63,686 bases of DNA from DATFUL01 sp041499035. Lineage in GTDB: Bacteria; Patescibacteriota; Microgenomatia; UBA8517. The stretch's first letter is position 1. Every line of letters starts with the position of its first letter. Where the stretch lies: assembly GCA_041499035.1 (NCBI GenBank), contig JBGQJK010000004.1:1-63686 (forward strand). The letters are read 5' to 3'. Shown here one piece after another: positions 32,830 through 39,966 of the stretch. Under the pieces are notes generated by a model. It made no database searches. It was not told where the DNA came from and saw only the letters and a list, made by a program, of their open reading frames with translations. The position numbers and the translations under genes were made by a program.

Positions 32830-34287
32830 TCACGCAAACCCGGGGAAGTAGTCGGTTATGATCTGGGTTCGGGGAACTTCAAGATTTTTTAGAACTTCCT
32901 CAAACGCAGTTACAACTCCATGACTTCCGGAAATGTAAAAGGTCCGTTCTCTATAATCCGGAATTTCCTTTGCAATCCGCGTTGCCTCCATGTGACCTTG
33001 AGAGGCAGTTTCAACATAAATAGTTTTAATACCAAGCCTATTCTGGGCTTGAGTTAGAACGTCTTTGTAAACAAACTCATTTGCTTTACTTACAGAATAC
33101 AAAACTACAATATCGCGTTTTTGATTTGTGTCGACTAAATATTTGAGCATGGAGCGGAATGGAGTTATTCCAATTCCCCCGGCAATAAAGACCAACTTTT
33201 TATTAGGATCTTTAGGAAGTGTAAAGTCGCCAATGAGCTGCCCCGCCGCAATCTTTTGGCTAGATGTCATTGTCAGTAAATTTCTTTTGTAAGAACTTGG
33301 CGGATTGCCGAATTTAATTCCTAACCGGATTTCCGATTCTGTGGGGGAGTTGGCAAGTGAAAGGTAGCGTCTGTTGCCGCGTGAATCGGGATTCGGATGA
33401 TCAAAAGTAAATTCCATGTACTGACCCGGAGTAAACCGGATGGGTTTATCCACCGCAAAAACAAAATCAAAAGTATCGGGAGTAAGGTGAATCCTTTGTT
33501 TTAACCTTAATAGCACTTTATATTTCGGACTTACTATGTACGCAAAGACATTGCCGACAATAAGCGCAAGCTCAGGAGTCGTAAAAATTGGCCCGATATG
33601 AACTTGCGGAGCGAATAAAATTCCAACCATTGCTCCGTAAATAATCCTGAGCCACCTGGTAGGAGGAGTGGTTAAAGGTTCAGTCATCATTATTGACGCA
33701 AAAAATACTAATGGAGAGTCAGTTAGAATTCGTCCCCAACGCGCAGGTCCGATAAAAAGAAGTGCTGCGGCCAAAAAAGCCAATACCAAATCCCACCTTC
33801 TTAACTTTTTAACAATTAAAAACCCTCCGATTGCCACAACGGGAAGTAGCGAGATGCTACCCACCCACCAGCTTGGCGAACCATTGATAGCAAAAGCGGT
33901 AATCGATGTTGCCAGGGCAACCGGATTAAAGATGTGTTTTTTATTAATAGCAAAAATAAACTTGCCTGCCATGGCAAGTATTGCCGCCCAACCGACAAAA
34001 ATTACATCATGTAGGGTTTTTGGCGGTGTGATAATGAGGCCCAAAATAAGAGCCGAGATCCAAATTGATTCAACATTGGTAGGCGCTTCAAAAGCTTTGG
34101 CAAAAACCCAATTTGTAACATATGCAGCCACAAGGATGAACGTAAACGAAAAAATATAATTAATCGGGTCATAGGGAAGTACGCCAAAAAGGGAATACAG
34201 AAGTCCAACCCCGGCAAGGATTATCAAAAACCAAAGTACCAAACGGTACATGGTTATATTATTTAAGAAATCGTCGATTATCTTCAT
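32830..34287 (-). CDS. NqrB/RnfD-like membrane domain fused to ferredoxin-NADP reductase-type FAD/NAD domain
   Basis: The 485-aa protein has about nine membrane spans up to residue 255 with the RnfD/NqrB signature region (MMTEPLTTPPTRWLRIIYGA), and then an FNR-type reductase: FAD-binding barrel (RFTPGQYMEFTF, RRYLSLANSP) and NAD(P)-binding fold (FIAGGIGITPFRSML). Such fusions are used to pass electrons from NAD(P)H across the membrane to flavinylated extracytoplasmic proteins. The next two genes upstream encode the flavin-attaching enzyme ApbE and an FMN-binding protein. The usual covalent FMN site of NqrB is not obvious. A perfect 28-bp palindrome lies upstream of the start. Confidence 0.8.
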   Translation of the reverse strand: MKIIDDFLNNITMYRLVLWFLIILAGVGLLYSLFGVLPYDPINYIFSFTFILVAAYVTNWVFAKAFEAPTNVESIWISALILGLIITPPKTLHDVIFVGWAAILAMAGKFIFAINKKHIFNPVALATSITAFAINGSPSWWVGSISLLPVVAIGGFLIVKKLRRWDLVLAFLAAALLFIGPARWGRILTDSPLVFFASIMMTEPLTTPPTRWLRIIYGAMVGILFAPQVHIGPIFTTPELALIVGNVFAYIVSPKYKVLLRLKQRIHLTPDTFDFVFAVDKPIRFTPGQYMEFTFDHPNPDSRGNRRYLSLANSPTESEIRLGIKFGNPPSSYKRNLLTMTSSQKIAAGQLIGDFTLPKDPNKKLVFIAGGIGITPFRSMLKYLVDTNQKRDIVVLYSVSKANEFVYKDVLTQAQNRLGIKTIYVETASQGHMEATRIAKEIPDYRERTFYISGSHGVVTAFEEVLKNLEVPRTQIITDYFPGFA

Positions 34288-34308
34288 CGTTTAATATGGT
34301 CTTCGTCA

Positions 34309-34336
34309 CACTTACATAATATATATTATGTAAGTG
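34309..34336. promoter_or_regulatory. Perfect 28-bp palindrome (possible operator)
   Basis: CACTTACATAAT, ATAT and ATTATGTAAGTG form a perfect 28-bp inverted repeat that covers the stop codon of apbE and the start-proximal region of the NqrB-FNR gene. It is centred about 35 bp upstream of that gene's ATG. There is no T-run on the minus strand after it, so it is not a classical terminator. It could be a dimeric regulator site or a processing hairpin. Confidence 0.6.
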
Positions 34337-35051
34337 AAACGTATTTTTCGAAACCGGATGTGTAGGTCGCTATTCCATTCTTATCTATCATGTAACCTTC
34401 CAGTCCACTTCGAGATTCTATAAATTCAATGCCCACTCTGCCCATTGCAAAAGCCGGGGTAGAGGATTTATCCGCTTCGTAAACATCTTTACCTATTACA
34501 GTTAAACTAACAATATCTTTTATTTCTTTCTCCTTGGTAATTGGGTTGTAAATATGCTGACCTCTTTCATAAGTTCCGCTAGTTGCAATCCCGCAGTTTG
34601 AAAGTTTGAGAACTTTAACGATCTCTTTAACATTAAACGGATTCCTAATCCCCCACTTAAATGTTCCTGCAATTTCGGCATCTCCCCCTGCGTCAACAAA
34701 AAAATTTTTGTATCCGGCCTGCCGTAATATGTCCGCCGCATTTTTAATCGCCCAGCCTTTGACAATTCCGGAAGGGTCAATGCTACCGTCCGGTTTTTTA
34801 ATGTCAAAATAGCCCTTCGTTTCTTTCTTTAAGTCCTGTGCCAGCCGAAGGATTTCCTCCATCTCTTTACTTATTCTCTCTCCTCTGTTTAACTTACCTA
34901 CCTCGCTGGTTTTTTTAAAAGGACTGTACTTTTCATCAACTTCGCGTAAATAATCAAAGACCTTCTCAATGTCCCTATTTGCAATTTGATATTTGATATT
35001 TGAAATTTCTACCGTGATGGGCATCCCCATAATGGAAGCCAATCTTTTCAT
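34326..35051 (-). CDS. apbE: FAD:protein FMN transferase (ApbE)
   Basis: The 241-aa protein has the ApbE features: MGMPITVEI near the start, then KYSPFKKTSEVGKLN, the DPSGIVKGWAI motif and VDAGGDAEIAG, which binds FAD and magnesium. ApbE attaches FMN covalently to a Thr or Ser in target proteins. The likely target is the FMN-binding protein directly upstream at 35048, whose end overlaps this start by 4 bp. No signal peptide or lipobox is seen, so the enzyme may act in the cytoplasm or be anchored by an unseen means. Confidence 0.9.
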   Translation of the reverse strand: MKRLASIMGMPITVEISNIKYQIANRDIEKVFDYLREVDEKYSPFKKTSEVGKLNRGERISKEMEEILRLAQDLKKETKGYFDIKKPDGSIDPSGIVKGWAIKNAADILRQAGYKNFFVDAGGDAEIAGTFKWGIRNPFNVKEIVKVLKLSNCGIATSGTYERGQHIYNPITKEKEIKDIVSLTVIGKDVYEADKSSTPAFAMGRVGIEFIESRSGLEGYMIDKNGIATYTSGFEKYVSLT

Positions 35052-35548
35052 ATAGCCTTTTGAAGCGCGCTCCCCAAAGACTGGACGAATGCGTCGCTAC
35101 TCGCCGTTGCGCCAGAAACTCCGGCAACCCGGGCGGATTGGGCCTGAATTGCTTCCTGTTTTAAATAAGGCATGGCCTGAGTATTAATTTCTATAGAAGT
35201 CCTGCGGTCGTTGGGATATTGTAGAAAAACTACATCGGTAATTTTTCCTCCGCTTATGATTGCCTGTACCTGAATATTCCCATAAAAGGCGTCAGCAACT
35301 GCCCCAGTATAGCTTCCATCTTTATATTTACCTCTTGGGGTTGCAGTTGGAACTATTGTAGCCAGAGGAGCCGGGGTTGGGCCTGTTGATATAGCCTGCG
35401 GGTTTGGGGTAAATGTTGGTTCTATACCCGAGAGGGCAGGAGATTTAATGGCAACAACGGGAGTTGCTTCCACATCGGTTTTTATATGAATAGAATAAAC
35501 TATAAATACTCCAAGCACAGTTGCCGAGAGCAGGATTTTTTTAATCAT
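35048..35548 (-). CDS. Membrane-anchored FMN-binding domain protein
   Basis: The 166-aa protein has one N-terminal membrane span (about 4-20), a Thr/Pro linker and an FMN_bind domain (about 75-166). The segment VSGATASSDAF contains the SGATxS/T covalent-flavinylation motif; the Thr would take FMN from ApbE. The domain should face outside the cytoplasm and accept electrons from the NqrB-FNR protein. It is the first gene of the flavin module. Confidence 0.88.
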   Translation of the reverse strand: MIKKILLSATVLGVFIVYSIHIKTDVEATPVVAIKSPALSGIEPTFTPNPQAISTGPTPAPLATIVPTATPRGKYKDGSYTGAVADAFYGNIQVQAIISGGKITDVVFLQYPNDRRTSIEINTQAMPYLKQEAIQAQSARVAGVSGATASSDAFVQSLGSALQKAI

Positions 35549-35603
35549 AGATATAATAGTATCATCCCTAAACTGAAAATTAACTTAAGTTTAACTAAGG
35601 CTT

Positions 35604-36044
35604 TTAGGGAGTTGTGCTCGGAGAACCTTGAGGCCTGAACATCATGGGGTTTAGCTGAACATTTGTAGCTGTAACGCTGCCGTCTGAATTTGGAGTGCCA
35701 AAAACTGCAACATTTGACCCGGTTTTAAGGTCAGCCTGAGTTGCAGAAGCAGTGTTACTATATGTAGTAGAGCCCGATAGAACAACTATTTTTGAGCTTC
35801 CGTCGGCGAGCTTAACTGTAATAGAACTTGCATCCATCGAAAGGATTGATCCTTGAACCGCCCCGCCTCTTGCTCCACCACCTCTGCCTGTACCTGTGAA
35901 CCTTTGGAAGTTGCCATTTCCCCCGCCAAAGTTGGCTCTGGCCTGATTAAGTTGATAATTGCGGTACTGAATGCCGCCAAAAAACCCGGCTCCAAGCCCA
36001 ACCAAAATGCAGATTATCGAAACAATTACGTTTGTGTTTTTCAC
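35604..36044 (-). CDS. Membrane-anchored DUF5666-like protein
   Basis: The 146-aa protein has one N-terminal membrane span (about 7-25), a Gly/Arg-rich stretch (GRGGGARGG) and a beta-barrel-like domain with VQGSILSMDASSITVKLADG and GSNVAVFGTPNSDGS, typical of DUF5666. The family has no firm function. It starts with GTG 9 bp after a TAGAAT box and lies 56 bp upstream of the flavin genes, so it may or may not belong to the same unit. Confidence 0.7.
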   Translation of the reverse strand: MKNTNVIVSIICILVGLGAGFFGGIQYRNYQLNQARANFGGGNGNFQRFTGTGRGGGARGGAVQGSILSMDASSITVKLADGSSKIVVLSGSTTYSNTASATQADLKTGSNVAVFGTPNSDGSVTATNVQLNPMMFRPQGSPSTTP

Positions 36045-36072
36045 AGTGAGTGTATTCTAGCCTAAGGTACCT

Positions 36073-36088
36073 GAGAGAAGGCTTAAAA
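36073..36088 (+). repeat. 16-bp direct repeat, left copy flanking the broken gene
   Basis: GAGAGAAGGCTTAAAA matches the sequence at 36456-36471 at 15 of 16 positions. The pair brackets the amber-broken gene almost exactly (36090-36410). Confidence 0.6.
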
Positions 36089-36089
36089 T

Positions 36090-36410
36090 TTATTTGTTCA
36101 ACCTATCTAAAATAGCAATCCTTTCCCAATAAAGTCCCGAAGTTCCCTGATACTCGGAGCCTCTAGCTCTTTCAATTTTTTCCTCAACGGTAGCAAGCAT
36201 TTTCTCCAGCTCGTTTTCACTTTTTGCACTTAATGACTGAATATAAGCCTCACGCTATTCCCTTATATCATCCTCAGAAAAACCGACTTGGGGTGTCTTC
36301 ATTTCACTAAGCGGTTTTCCTGTCTGCAAAAGTTCTTTCCCCTCTCGGATTCTCATCATATGACTTCTTACTATATCGACCACTTGCTGCCCCTTATTCT
36401 TAATTTCCAT
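36090..36410 (-). pseudogene. Small helical protein gene interrupted by an in-frame TAG
   Basis: Reading leftward from the ATG at 36410, the frame is open for 51 codons, meets TAG at 36257-36255, and continues open for 54 more codons to a TAA at 36090. Both halves encode similar charged helical sequence (MMRIREGKELLQTGKPLSE; LEKMLATVEEKIERARG). The second half looks like the natural end of the same protein. TAG is used as an ordinary stop elsewhere here (for example at 43593-43595), so recoding is unlikely. A point mutation, a sequencing error or decay is more likely. The first half may still be made. Confidence 0.6.
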
Positions 36411-36455
36411 AGGTACATTATATCAAACAGCTAAATAATCATGCAGATTTTTGAT

Positions 36456-36471
36456 GAGAGGAGGCTTAAAA
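36456..36471 (+). repeat. 16-bp direct repeat, right copy flanking the broken gene
   Basis: GAGAGGAGGCTTAAAA differs at one position from the copy at 36073-36088. It lies 46 bp upstream of the broken gene's start codon. Confidence 0.6.
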
Positions 36472-36477
36472 AGCACT

Positions 36478-36503
36478 CAACTCCAAATTTCTTAAACGTC
36501 AAA
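36478..36503 (+). repeat. Interspersed repeat, copy A (26 bp)
   Basis: Copy A is CAACTCCAAATTTC then TTAAACGTCAAA. It matches copy C at 25 of 26 positions. It ends 2 bp from the stop codon of the PQ-loop-like gene at 36506, on its 3' side. Confidence 0.7.
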
Positions 36504-36505
36504 TT

Positions 36506-37078
36506 TTATTTTGAAGATTGGTGTTTACCCAAAAGCACTGCTCCAACGACTGACCAGTTTGCAATCCAAATGTAAAGGGGATAACTTAGTAAAATCCAAT
36601 TAAAAGAGCCAACCGCGAAAGCAGCTACAAGACCGGCTAACCCGGAAAGTATCCATGTACTCATTGTCTCAGTTTCCGGATCCTCGTACGCCTTAAGAAT
36701 AGTAAGAACTGCACCGGCAGAGTCAACAATTATTACTATAAATAGTGCATAGGCAGCTTCCTTTGTAAAAAACCAAATAACTAGACCAAAAAGCGCAACA
36801 ATTAGAGCTTTTATATCTCTTGAGTTTAATCCTCCCGATCCATACTTAAGAGCAAGAATAAAGGTAACCAAAACTCCTAAAGTGTCTATCCCAGTCATCC
36901 AAAGAGAATTTGTGGCGCCTTTTGCCAATTGTGAGAAAAAGGCGATACTTCCTAAAACCGACCAGATAAACCAAGAGGCTCGCTCGGGCTTAGTTTTCTT
37001 ACGTAGAATATCCCGAATGTACGGAAAAACACAAATAAAACCAAGTATTCCGGAAACTATTCCAAGAAGCTCTAACAT
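36506..37078 (-). CDS. Multi-span membrane protein, PQ-loop-like
   Basis: The 190-aa protein has about six hydrophobic spans. The first unit has FPYIRDILRKKTKPERASWF, and a second similar unit is in the C-terminal half (ILKAYEDPETETMSTWILSG), giving a two-repeat layout like PQ-loop/SWEET-type transporters. No substrate can be inferred. A TAGAAT box lies 6 bp before the ATG. The gene is bounded by copies A and B of an interspersed repeat, as if it were a movable unit. Confidence 0.6.
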   Translation of the reverse strand: MLELLGIVSGILGFICVFPYIRDILRKKTKPERASWFIWSVLGSIAFFSQLAKGATNSLWMTGIDTLGVLVTFILALKYGSGGLNSRDIKALIVALFGLVIWFFTKEAAYALFIVIIVDSAGAVLTILKAYEDPETETMSTWILSGLAGLVAAFAVGSFNWILLSYPLYIWIANWSVVGAVLLGKHQSSK

Positions 37079-37103
37079 ATCTGAATTCTAACATTTACAA
37101 GAT

Positions 37104-37123
37104 CAAATTTCTCAAACGTCAAA
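37104..37123 (+). repeat. Interspersed repeat, copy B (20-bp core)
   Basis: The 20-bp sequence CAAATTTCTCAAACGTCAAA is identical to the core of copy C and directly abuts the stop codon of the nucleotidyltransferase gene at 37124. The first six bases of the 26-bp form are not conserved here. Confidence 0.7.
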
Positions 37124-37720
37124 TTATTTTTGCTTTAGAAGAAATTCTACTTTCTTAGGATCTGTGACACTACCGAGTATTTCTATATCTGGATCACGTT
37201 TGTTGGGAACACTTTCATGACCCCGCCTTTTTAGAATATCTGCTAAATGCGCGCTCTGATCTTGCACTTCTATTTCAAAATCTCCAATTCTACCTGGAAC
37301 TGGTTTTGGAAATTTATCTTCAGTATTTACTACAACTTCGCCGTCTAACTTACGAATTTTGTTTAAGTCTAATTGAGGATCATTCACCGTCTCGACAAAA
37401 TAGATGTTTGCACTAAAATCTGAATCATTTATATCGACTTCGGTATAAAACTCTTGTGGTTTGGTTAATATTTTTGCTTTAGGAAAATAGTCAAGAATAA
37501 ACCCATTTAATTTTCTAACAGCATCAGGTTTATTTTCTTTACCATAAATAATCATATCTAAATCGTTATGACTTCTAGTAATTTTACCTAAAAAGAAGTC
37601 CATTCCATATCCGCCCGATACAACAACCCTCCAACTGTTAATTTTGGCGACGCCTATGAGAGATTTCAGAAACACGAAATCTGAATCGGCCTTTTGTTTT
37701 GCAAGATCAGAGTCGGACAT
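37124..37720 (-). CDS. Nucleotidyltransferase resembling lincosamide/aminoglycoside adenylyltransferases
   Basis: The 198-aa protein has VVSGGYGMDFFLGKITRSHN followed by DLDMIIYG, the active-site pattern of the ANT(2'')/LnuA-like nucleotidyltransferase group (GGWALDxFxGxxTRxHxDLDI). The acidic pair DLD would bind magnesium. Characterised members transfer AMP or other nucleotides to antibiotics or other small molecules, but many relatives have unknown substrates, so resistance should not be assumed. Two overlapping TATAAT boxes lie upstream, the nearer 6 bp before the ATG at 37720; the TTG at 37723 is less likely. It is flanked by repeat copies B and C. Confidence 0.7.
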   Translation of the reverse strand: MSDSDLAKQKADSDFVFLKSLIGVAKINSWRVVVSGGYGMDFFLGKITRSHNDLDMIIYGKENKPDAVRKLNGFILDYFPKAKILTKPQEFYTEVDINDSDFSANIYFVETVNDPQLDLNKIRKLDGEVVVNTEDKFPKPVPGRIGDFEIEVQDQSAHLADILKRRGHESVPNKRDPDIEILGSVTDPKKVEFLLKQK

Positions 37721-37739
37721 CAAGCAATTATATTATAAA

Positions 37740-37765
37740 CAACTCCAAATTTCTCAAACGTCAAA
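37740..37765 (+). repeat. Interspersed repeat, copy C (26 bp)
   Basis: CAACTCCAAATTTC then TCAAACGTCAAA. It lies 19 bp upstream of the nucleotidyltransferase start and is the right-hand boundary of a gene pair punctuated by the same repeat. Distances between equivalent points are about 620 bp (A to B) and 640 bp (B to C). Confidence 0.7.
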
Positions 37766-37819
37766 CACTGATATCTTTAGACACCTTGAAAATTTCGATG
37801 AAAAGAGATAATTTAAGGT

Positions 37820-38020
37820 ATGCTTACAAAAACTGACCTTCATGAAATAGGTAAAATAGTTAAGGGTTCCGAGGTTAGAGTCAAAAAGGAATTAGGAGCA
37901 AAGATAACCAAAGTCCAGAATAAGCTCGAAGAGATGGACAAATTTTTAGATAAGGAGATAATGGCTGATAGGAAAAGAATAGTAAGGATAGAAGAAAATC
38001 TGAATTTCCCTGAGAACTAA
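37820..38020 (+). CDS. Small coiled-coil protein
   Basis: The 66-aa protein is highly charged and predicted to be one long helix with a coiled-coil pattern (ITKVQNKLEEMDKFLDKEI). It begins MLTKTDLHEIGKIV. Short proteins with a similar TKxDLxxIxxIV start are common in Microgenomates-type genomes, but the function is unknown. A run of TAATTTAAGG precedes the ATG. It converges with the ABC permease gene, 4 bp apart. Confidence 0.6.
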   Translation: MLTKTDLHEIGKIVKGSEVRVKKELGAKITKVQNKLEEMDKFLDKEIMADRKRIVRIEENLNFPEN

Positions 38021-38024
38021 TAAT

Positions 38025-39248
38025 TTATTCGTAGCGTAGTGCTTCAATGGGTTGAAGATCGCTGGCTTTTTTGGCAGGATACCAGCCGAAGAGGATGCCG
38101 ATTGCTCCGGATACGCCAATGGCTAGAGCAATCGCGCCCGGCGAAACCGCAAAAGGCAGACTTATGATTTTTGAAATAATATAACTTGCTAAAATGCCGA
38201 TAGCCATGCCGATTACTCCCCCAGCAAAAGTTAAAATAATTGCCTCAATTAAAAACTGGGAAATAATATCTTTCTTTTTTGCACCCAAGGCTTTCCTAAG
38301 TCCAATTTCGCGGGTTCTTTCCGTAACCGTAACCAACATGATGTTCATAATTCCTATTCCTCCAACGATAAGCGAAATTGCAGCGATGCCGGAAAGAAGC
38401 GCCGTAAATGTTCCGGTTACACTACTAGCGGTATTTAGGATATCGTTCTGGGAAAAAATCGTAAAATCGGCATTGGCAGGACTTGAAATTTTATGACGGT
38501 CGAGTAGTAAATAACCGACTTCATCTTCCGCCGCCGTCATAACATCTGCACTTTTTGCCTCAACTGAAATTGTAGATAGACTTGTTGCCCCGAATAAAAC
38601 TTTTTGTGCGGTTGAAAGAGGAACAAAAATAATATCGTCCTGGTTGGTAAAACCCGTTCCGCCTTTACTTACGGTTACTCCGATAATCCTGAATGACTGG
38701 CCCTGGATTCTAATATTTTGTCCTATTACATTTGCCCCCTCGCTAAAAAGATCAGTTACAACAGTGGGGCCTACTACCGCGACTTTTGCAAGCGAATCGT
38801 TATCGCGTTGGGACAAGAAGGAGCCGGAAGCAATCGAAATTTTATGAATTGATTGGTAAGCCGGCGTTGCCCCGACTATTTGCGTATTGGTATTTTTACT
38901 ACCGGTAGTCACCTGAGCACGTCTTTGATATTCGGGGGAAACCGCGGAGACATTTGTTACTTGAGAAGACGAACTTATAGCAGCAGCATCGTCCAGTGTT
39001 AAAGTTGTAGCACTTCCCGCACCTCCCTGAATAAATCCACCCCTTTGGGAACCCGGCGTAATTGTTAATAAATTTGCGCCAAGGGATTGGATCTGATTAG
39101 AAACTGCGGCTTGTGAGCCCTCACCCAGAGCCACCAAGGCAATGACGCTGCCGATACCGATTATTATGCCAAGCATGGCAAGCCCCGTCCTGAGTTTATT
39201 AATGCTTAGGGTTCTGACTGCTTCTTCTACAATTTCGATATAATCCAT
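38025..39248 (-). CDS. MacB-like ABC transporter permease (FtsX family)
   Basis: The 407-aa protein has one N-terminal span (GLAMLGIIIGIGSVIALVAL), a large extracytoplasmic MacB-type domain (about 45-270) and three C-terminal spans with the FtsX signature (TERTREIGLRKALGAKKKDI, GWYPAKKASDLQPIEALRYE). With the ATPase at 39254 and the adaptor at 39967 it forms a MacAB-like exporter. In a cell without an outer membrane it would move peptides, lipids or drugs out of the membrane. A second paralogous set lies at 43597-46565. Confidence 0.9.
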   Translation of the reverse strand: MDYIEIVEEAVRTLSINKLRTGLAMLGIIIGIGSVIALVALGEGSQAAVSNQIQSLGANLLTITPGSQRGGFIQGGAGSATTLTLDDAAAISSSSQVTNVSAVSPEYQRRAQVTTGSKNTNTQIVGATPAYQSIHKISIASGSFLSQRDNDSLAKVAVVGPTVVTDLFSEGANVIGQNIRIQGQSFRIIGVTVSKGGTGFTNQDDIIFVPLSTAQKVLFGATSLSTISVEAKSADVMTAAEDEVGYLLLDRHKISSPANADFTIFSQNDILNTASSVTGTFTALLSGIAAISLIVGGIGIMNIMLVTVTERTREIGLRKALGAKKKDIISQFLIEAIILTFAGGVIGMAIGILASYIISKIISLPFAVSPGAIALAIGVSGAIGILFGWYPAKKASDLQPIEALRYE

Positions 39249-39253
39249 AACTT

Positions 39254-39964
39254 TTAATTTTTATGTACAATATTTTGTCTGTGTCCGTTGCCGTCTTCTA
39301 CAATTTTTCCGTCTCTGATGTGAATAATGCGTTTTGCGTGTTCGGCAATATCGGGTTCGTGAGTGATCATAATAATAGTGTGGCCTTCTTCGTTTAACTT
39401 TTGGAAAATAGTCATTATTTCTTCGGCTTGGCTACTGGCAATGTTGCCCGTCGGCTCATCCGCAAGAATTATTGCAGGGTTAAGGACTAATGCCCGGGCA
39501 ATTGCAACCCTTTGCTGTTGACCCCCGGAAAGCTGGGATGACGTGTGATCCATCCGGTCGCTTAAGCCCACCATTTTTAAATATTTTGTAGCCAAGGGAA
39601 TTCTTTCTTCTTTTGGAGTTGCGTCATACATCATTGGGATCATGACATTTTTTAAAGCCGAAGTCCGCGGTAGAAGGTTAAATGCCTGGAAAACAAATCC
39701 GATTTTTTTATTCCGGATTTCCGCCAATTCGTCGTCGTTTAATTTAGCAACTTCCGATCCGTCCAGAATATAGCTGCCCGATGTTGGGGTATCGAGGGCG
39801 CCAAGAATGTGCATTAAGGTGGATTTGCCGCTTCCCGATGGGCCCATTATGGCTACAAATTCTCCTTTTTTTATGTCAAAGGAAACGTCATCCAGGGCCA
39901 CCGTTTCAACCTCGCCCGTATTATAAATTTTACTGATGTGGGAAACCGAAATAATTGGGGCCAT
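39254..39964 (-). CDS. ABC transporter ATP-binding protein (MacB/LolD type)
   Basis: The 236-aa protein has Walker A (GPSGSGKST), the Q-loop (VFQAFNLLP), signature (LSGGQQQRVAIARAL), Walker B (ILADEPTGN) and the H-loop (MITHEPD). It is closely similar to the ATPase at 44796. It energises the permease at 38025 and lies 5 bp upstream of it. Confidence 0.94.
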   Translation of the reverse strand: MAPIISVSHISKIYNTGEVETVALDDVSFDIKKGEFVAIMGPSGSGKSTLMHILGALDTPTSGSYILDGSEVAKLNDDELAEIRNKKIGFVFQAFNLLPRTSALKNVMIPMMYDATPKEERIPLATKYLKMVGLSDRMDHTSSQLSGGQQQRVAIARALVLNPAIILADEPTGNIASSQAEEIMTIFQKLNEEGHTIIMITHEPDIAEHAKRIIHIRDGKIVEDGNGHRQNIVHKN

Positions 39965-39966
39965 GA

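Noticed and set aside
32830..36044. A complete Rnf or Nqr complex
   Set aside because: Only an NqrB/RnfD-like domain and an FMN-binding domain are seen. No RnfB, RnfC, RnfA/E or NqrF-type iron-sulfur subunits are encoded nearby.
36255..36257. Reassignment of TAG to an amino acid
   Set aside because: TAG ends the gene at 43026-43595 at a natural position, and only one gene in the window would need it to be read through.
37124..37720. A firm antibiotic-resistance call
   Set aside because: Only the nucleotidyltransferase fold and the active-site motif are visible; the acceptor-binding part cannot be assigned by eye.
36478..37765. A CRISPR array
   Set aside because: There are only three copies, about 620-640 bp apart, with genes between them and no short uniform spacers.
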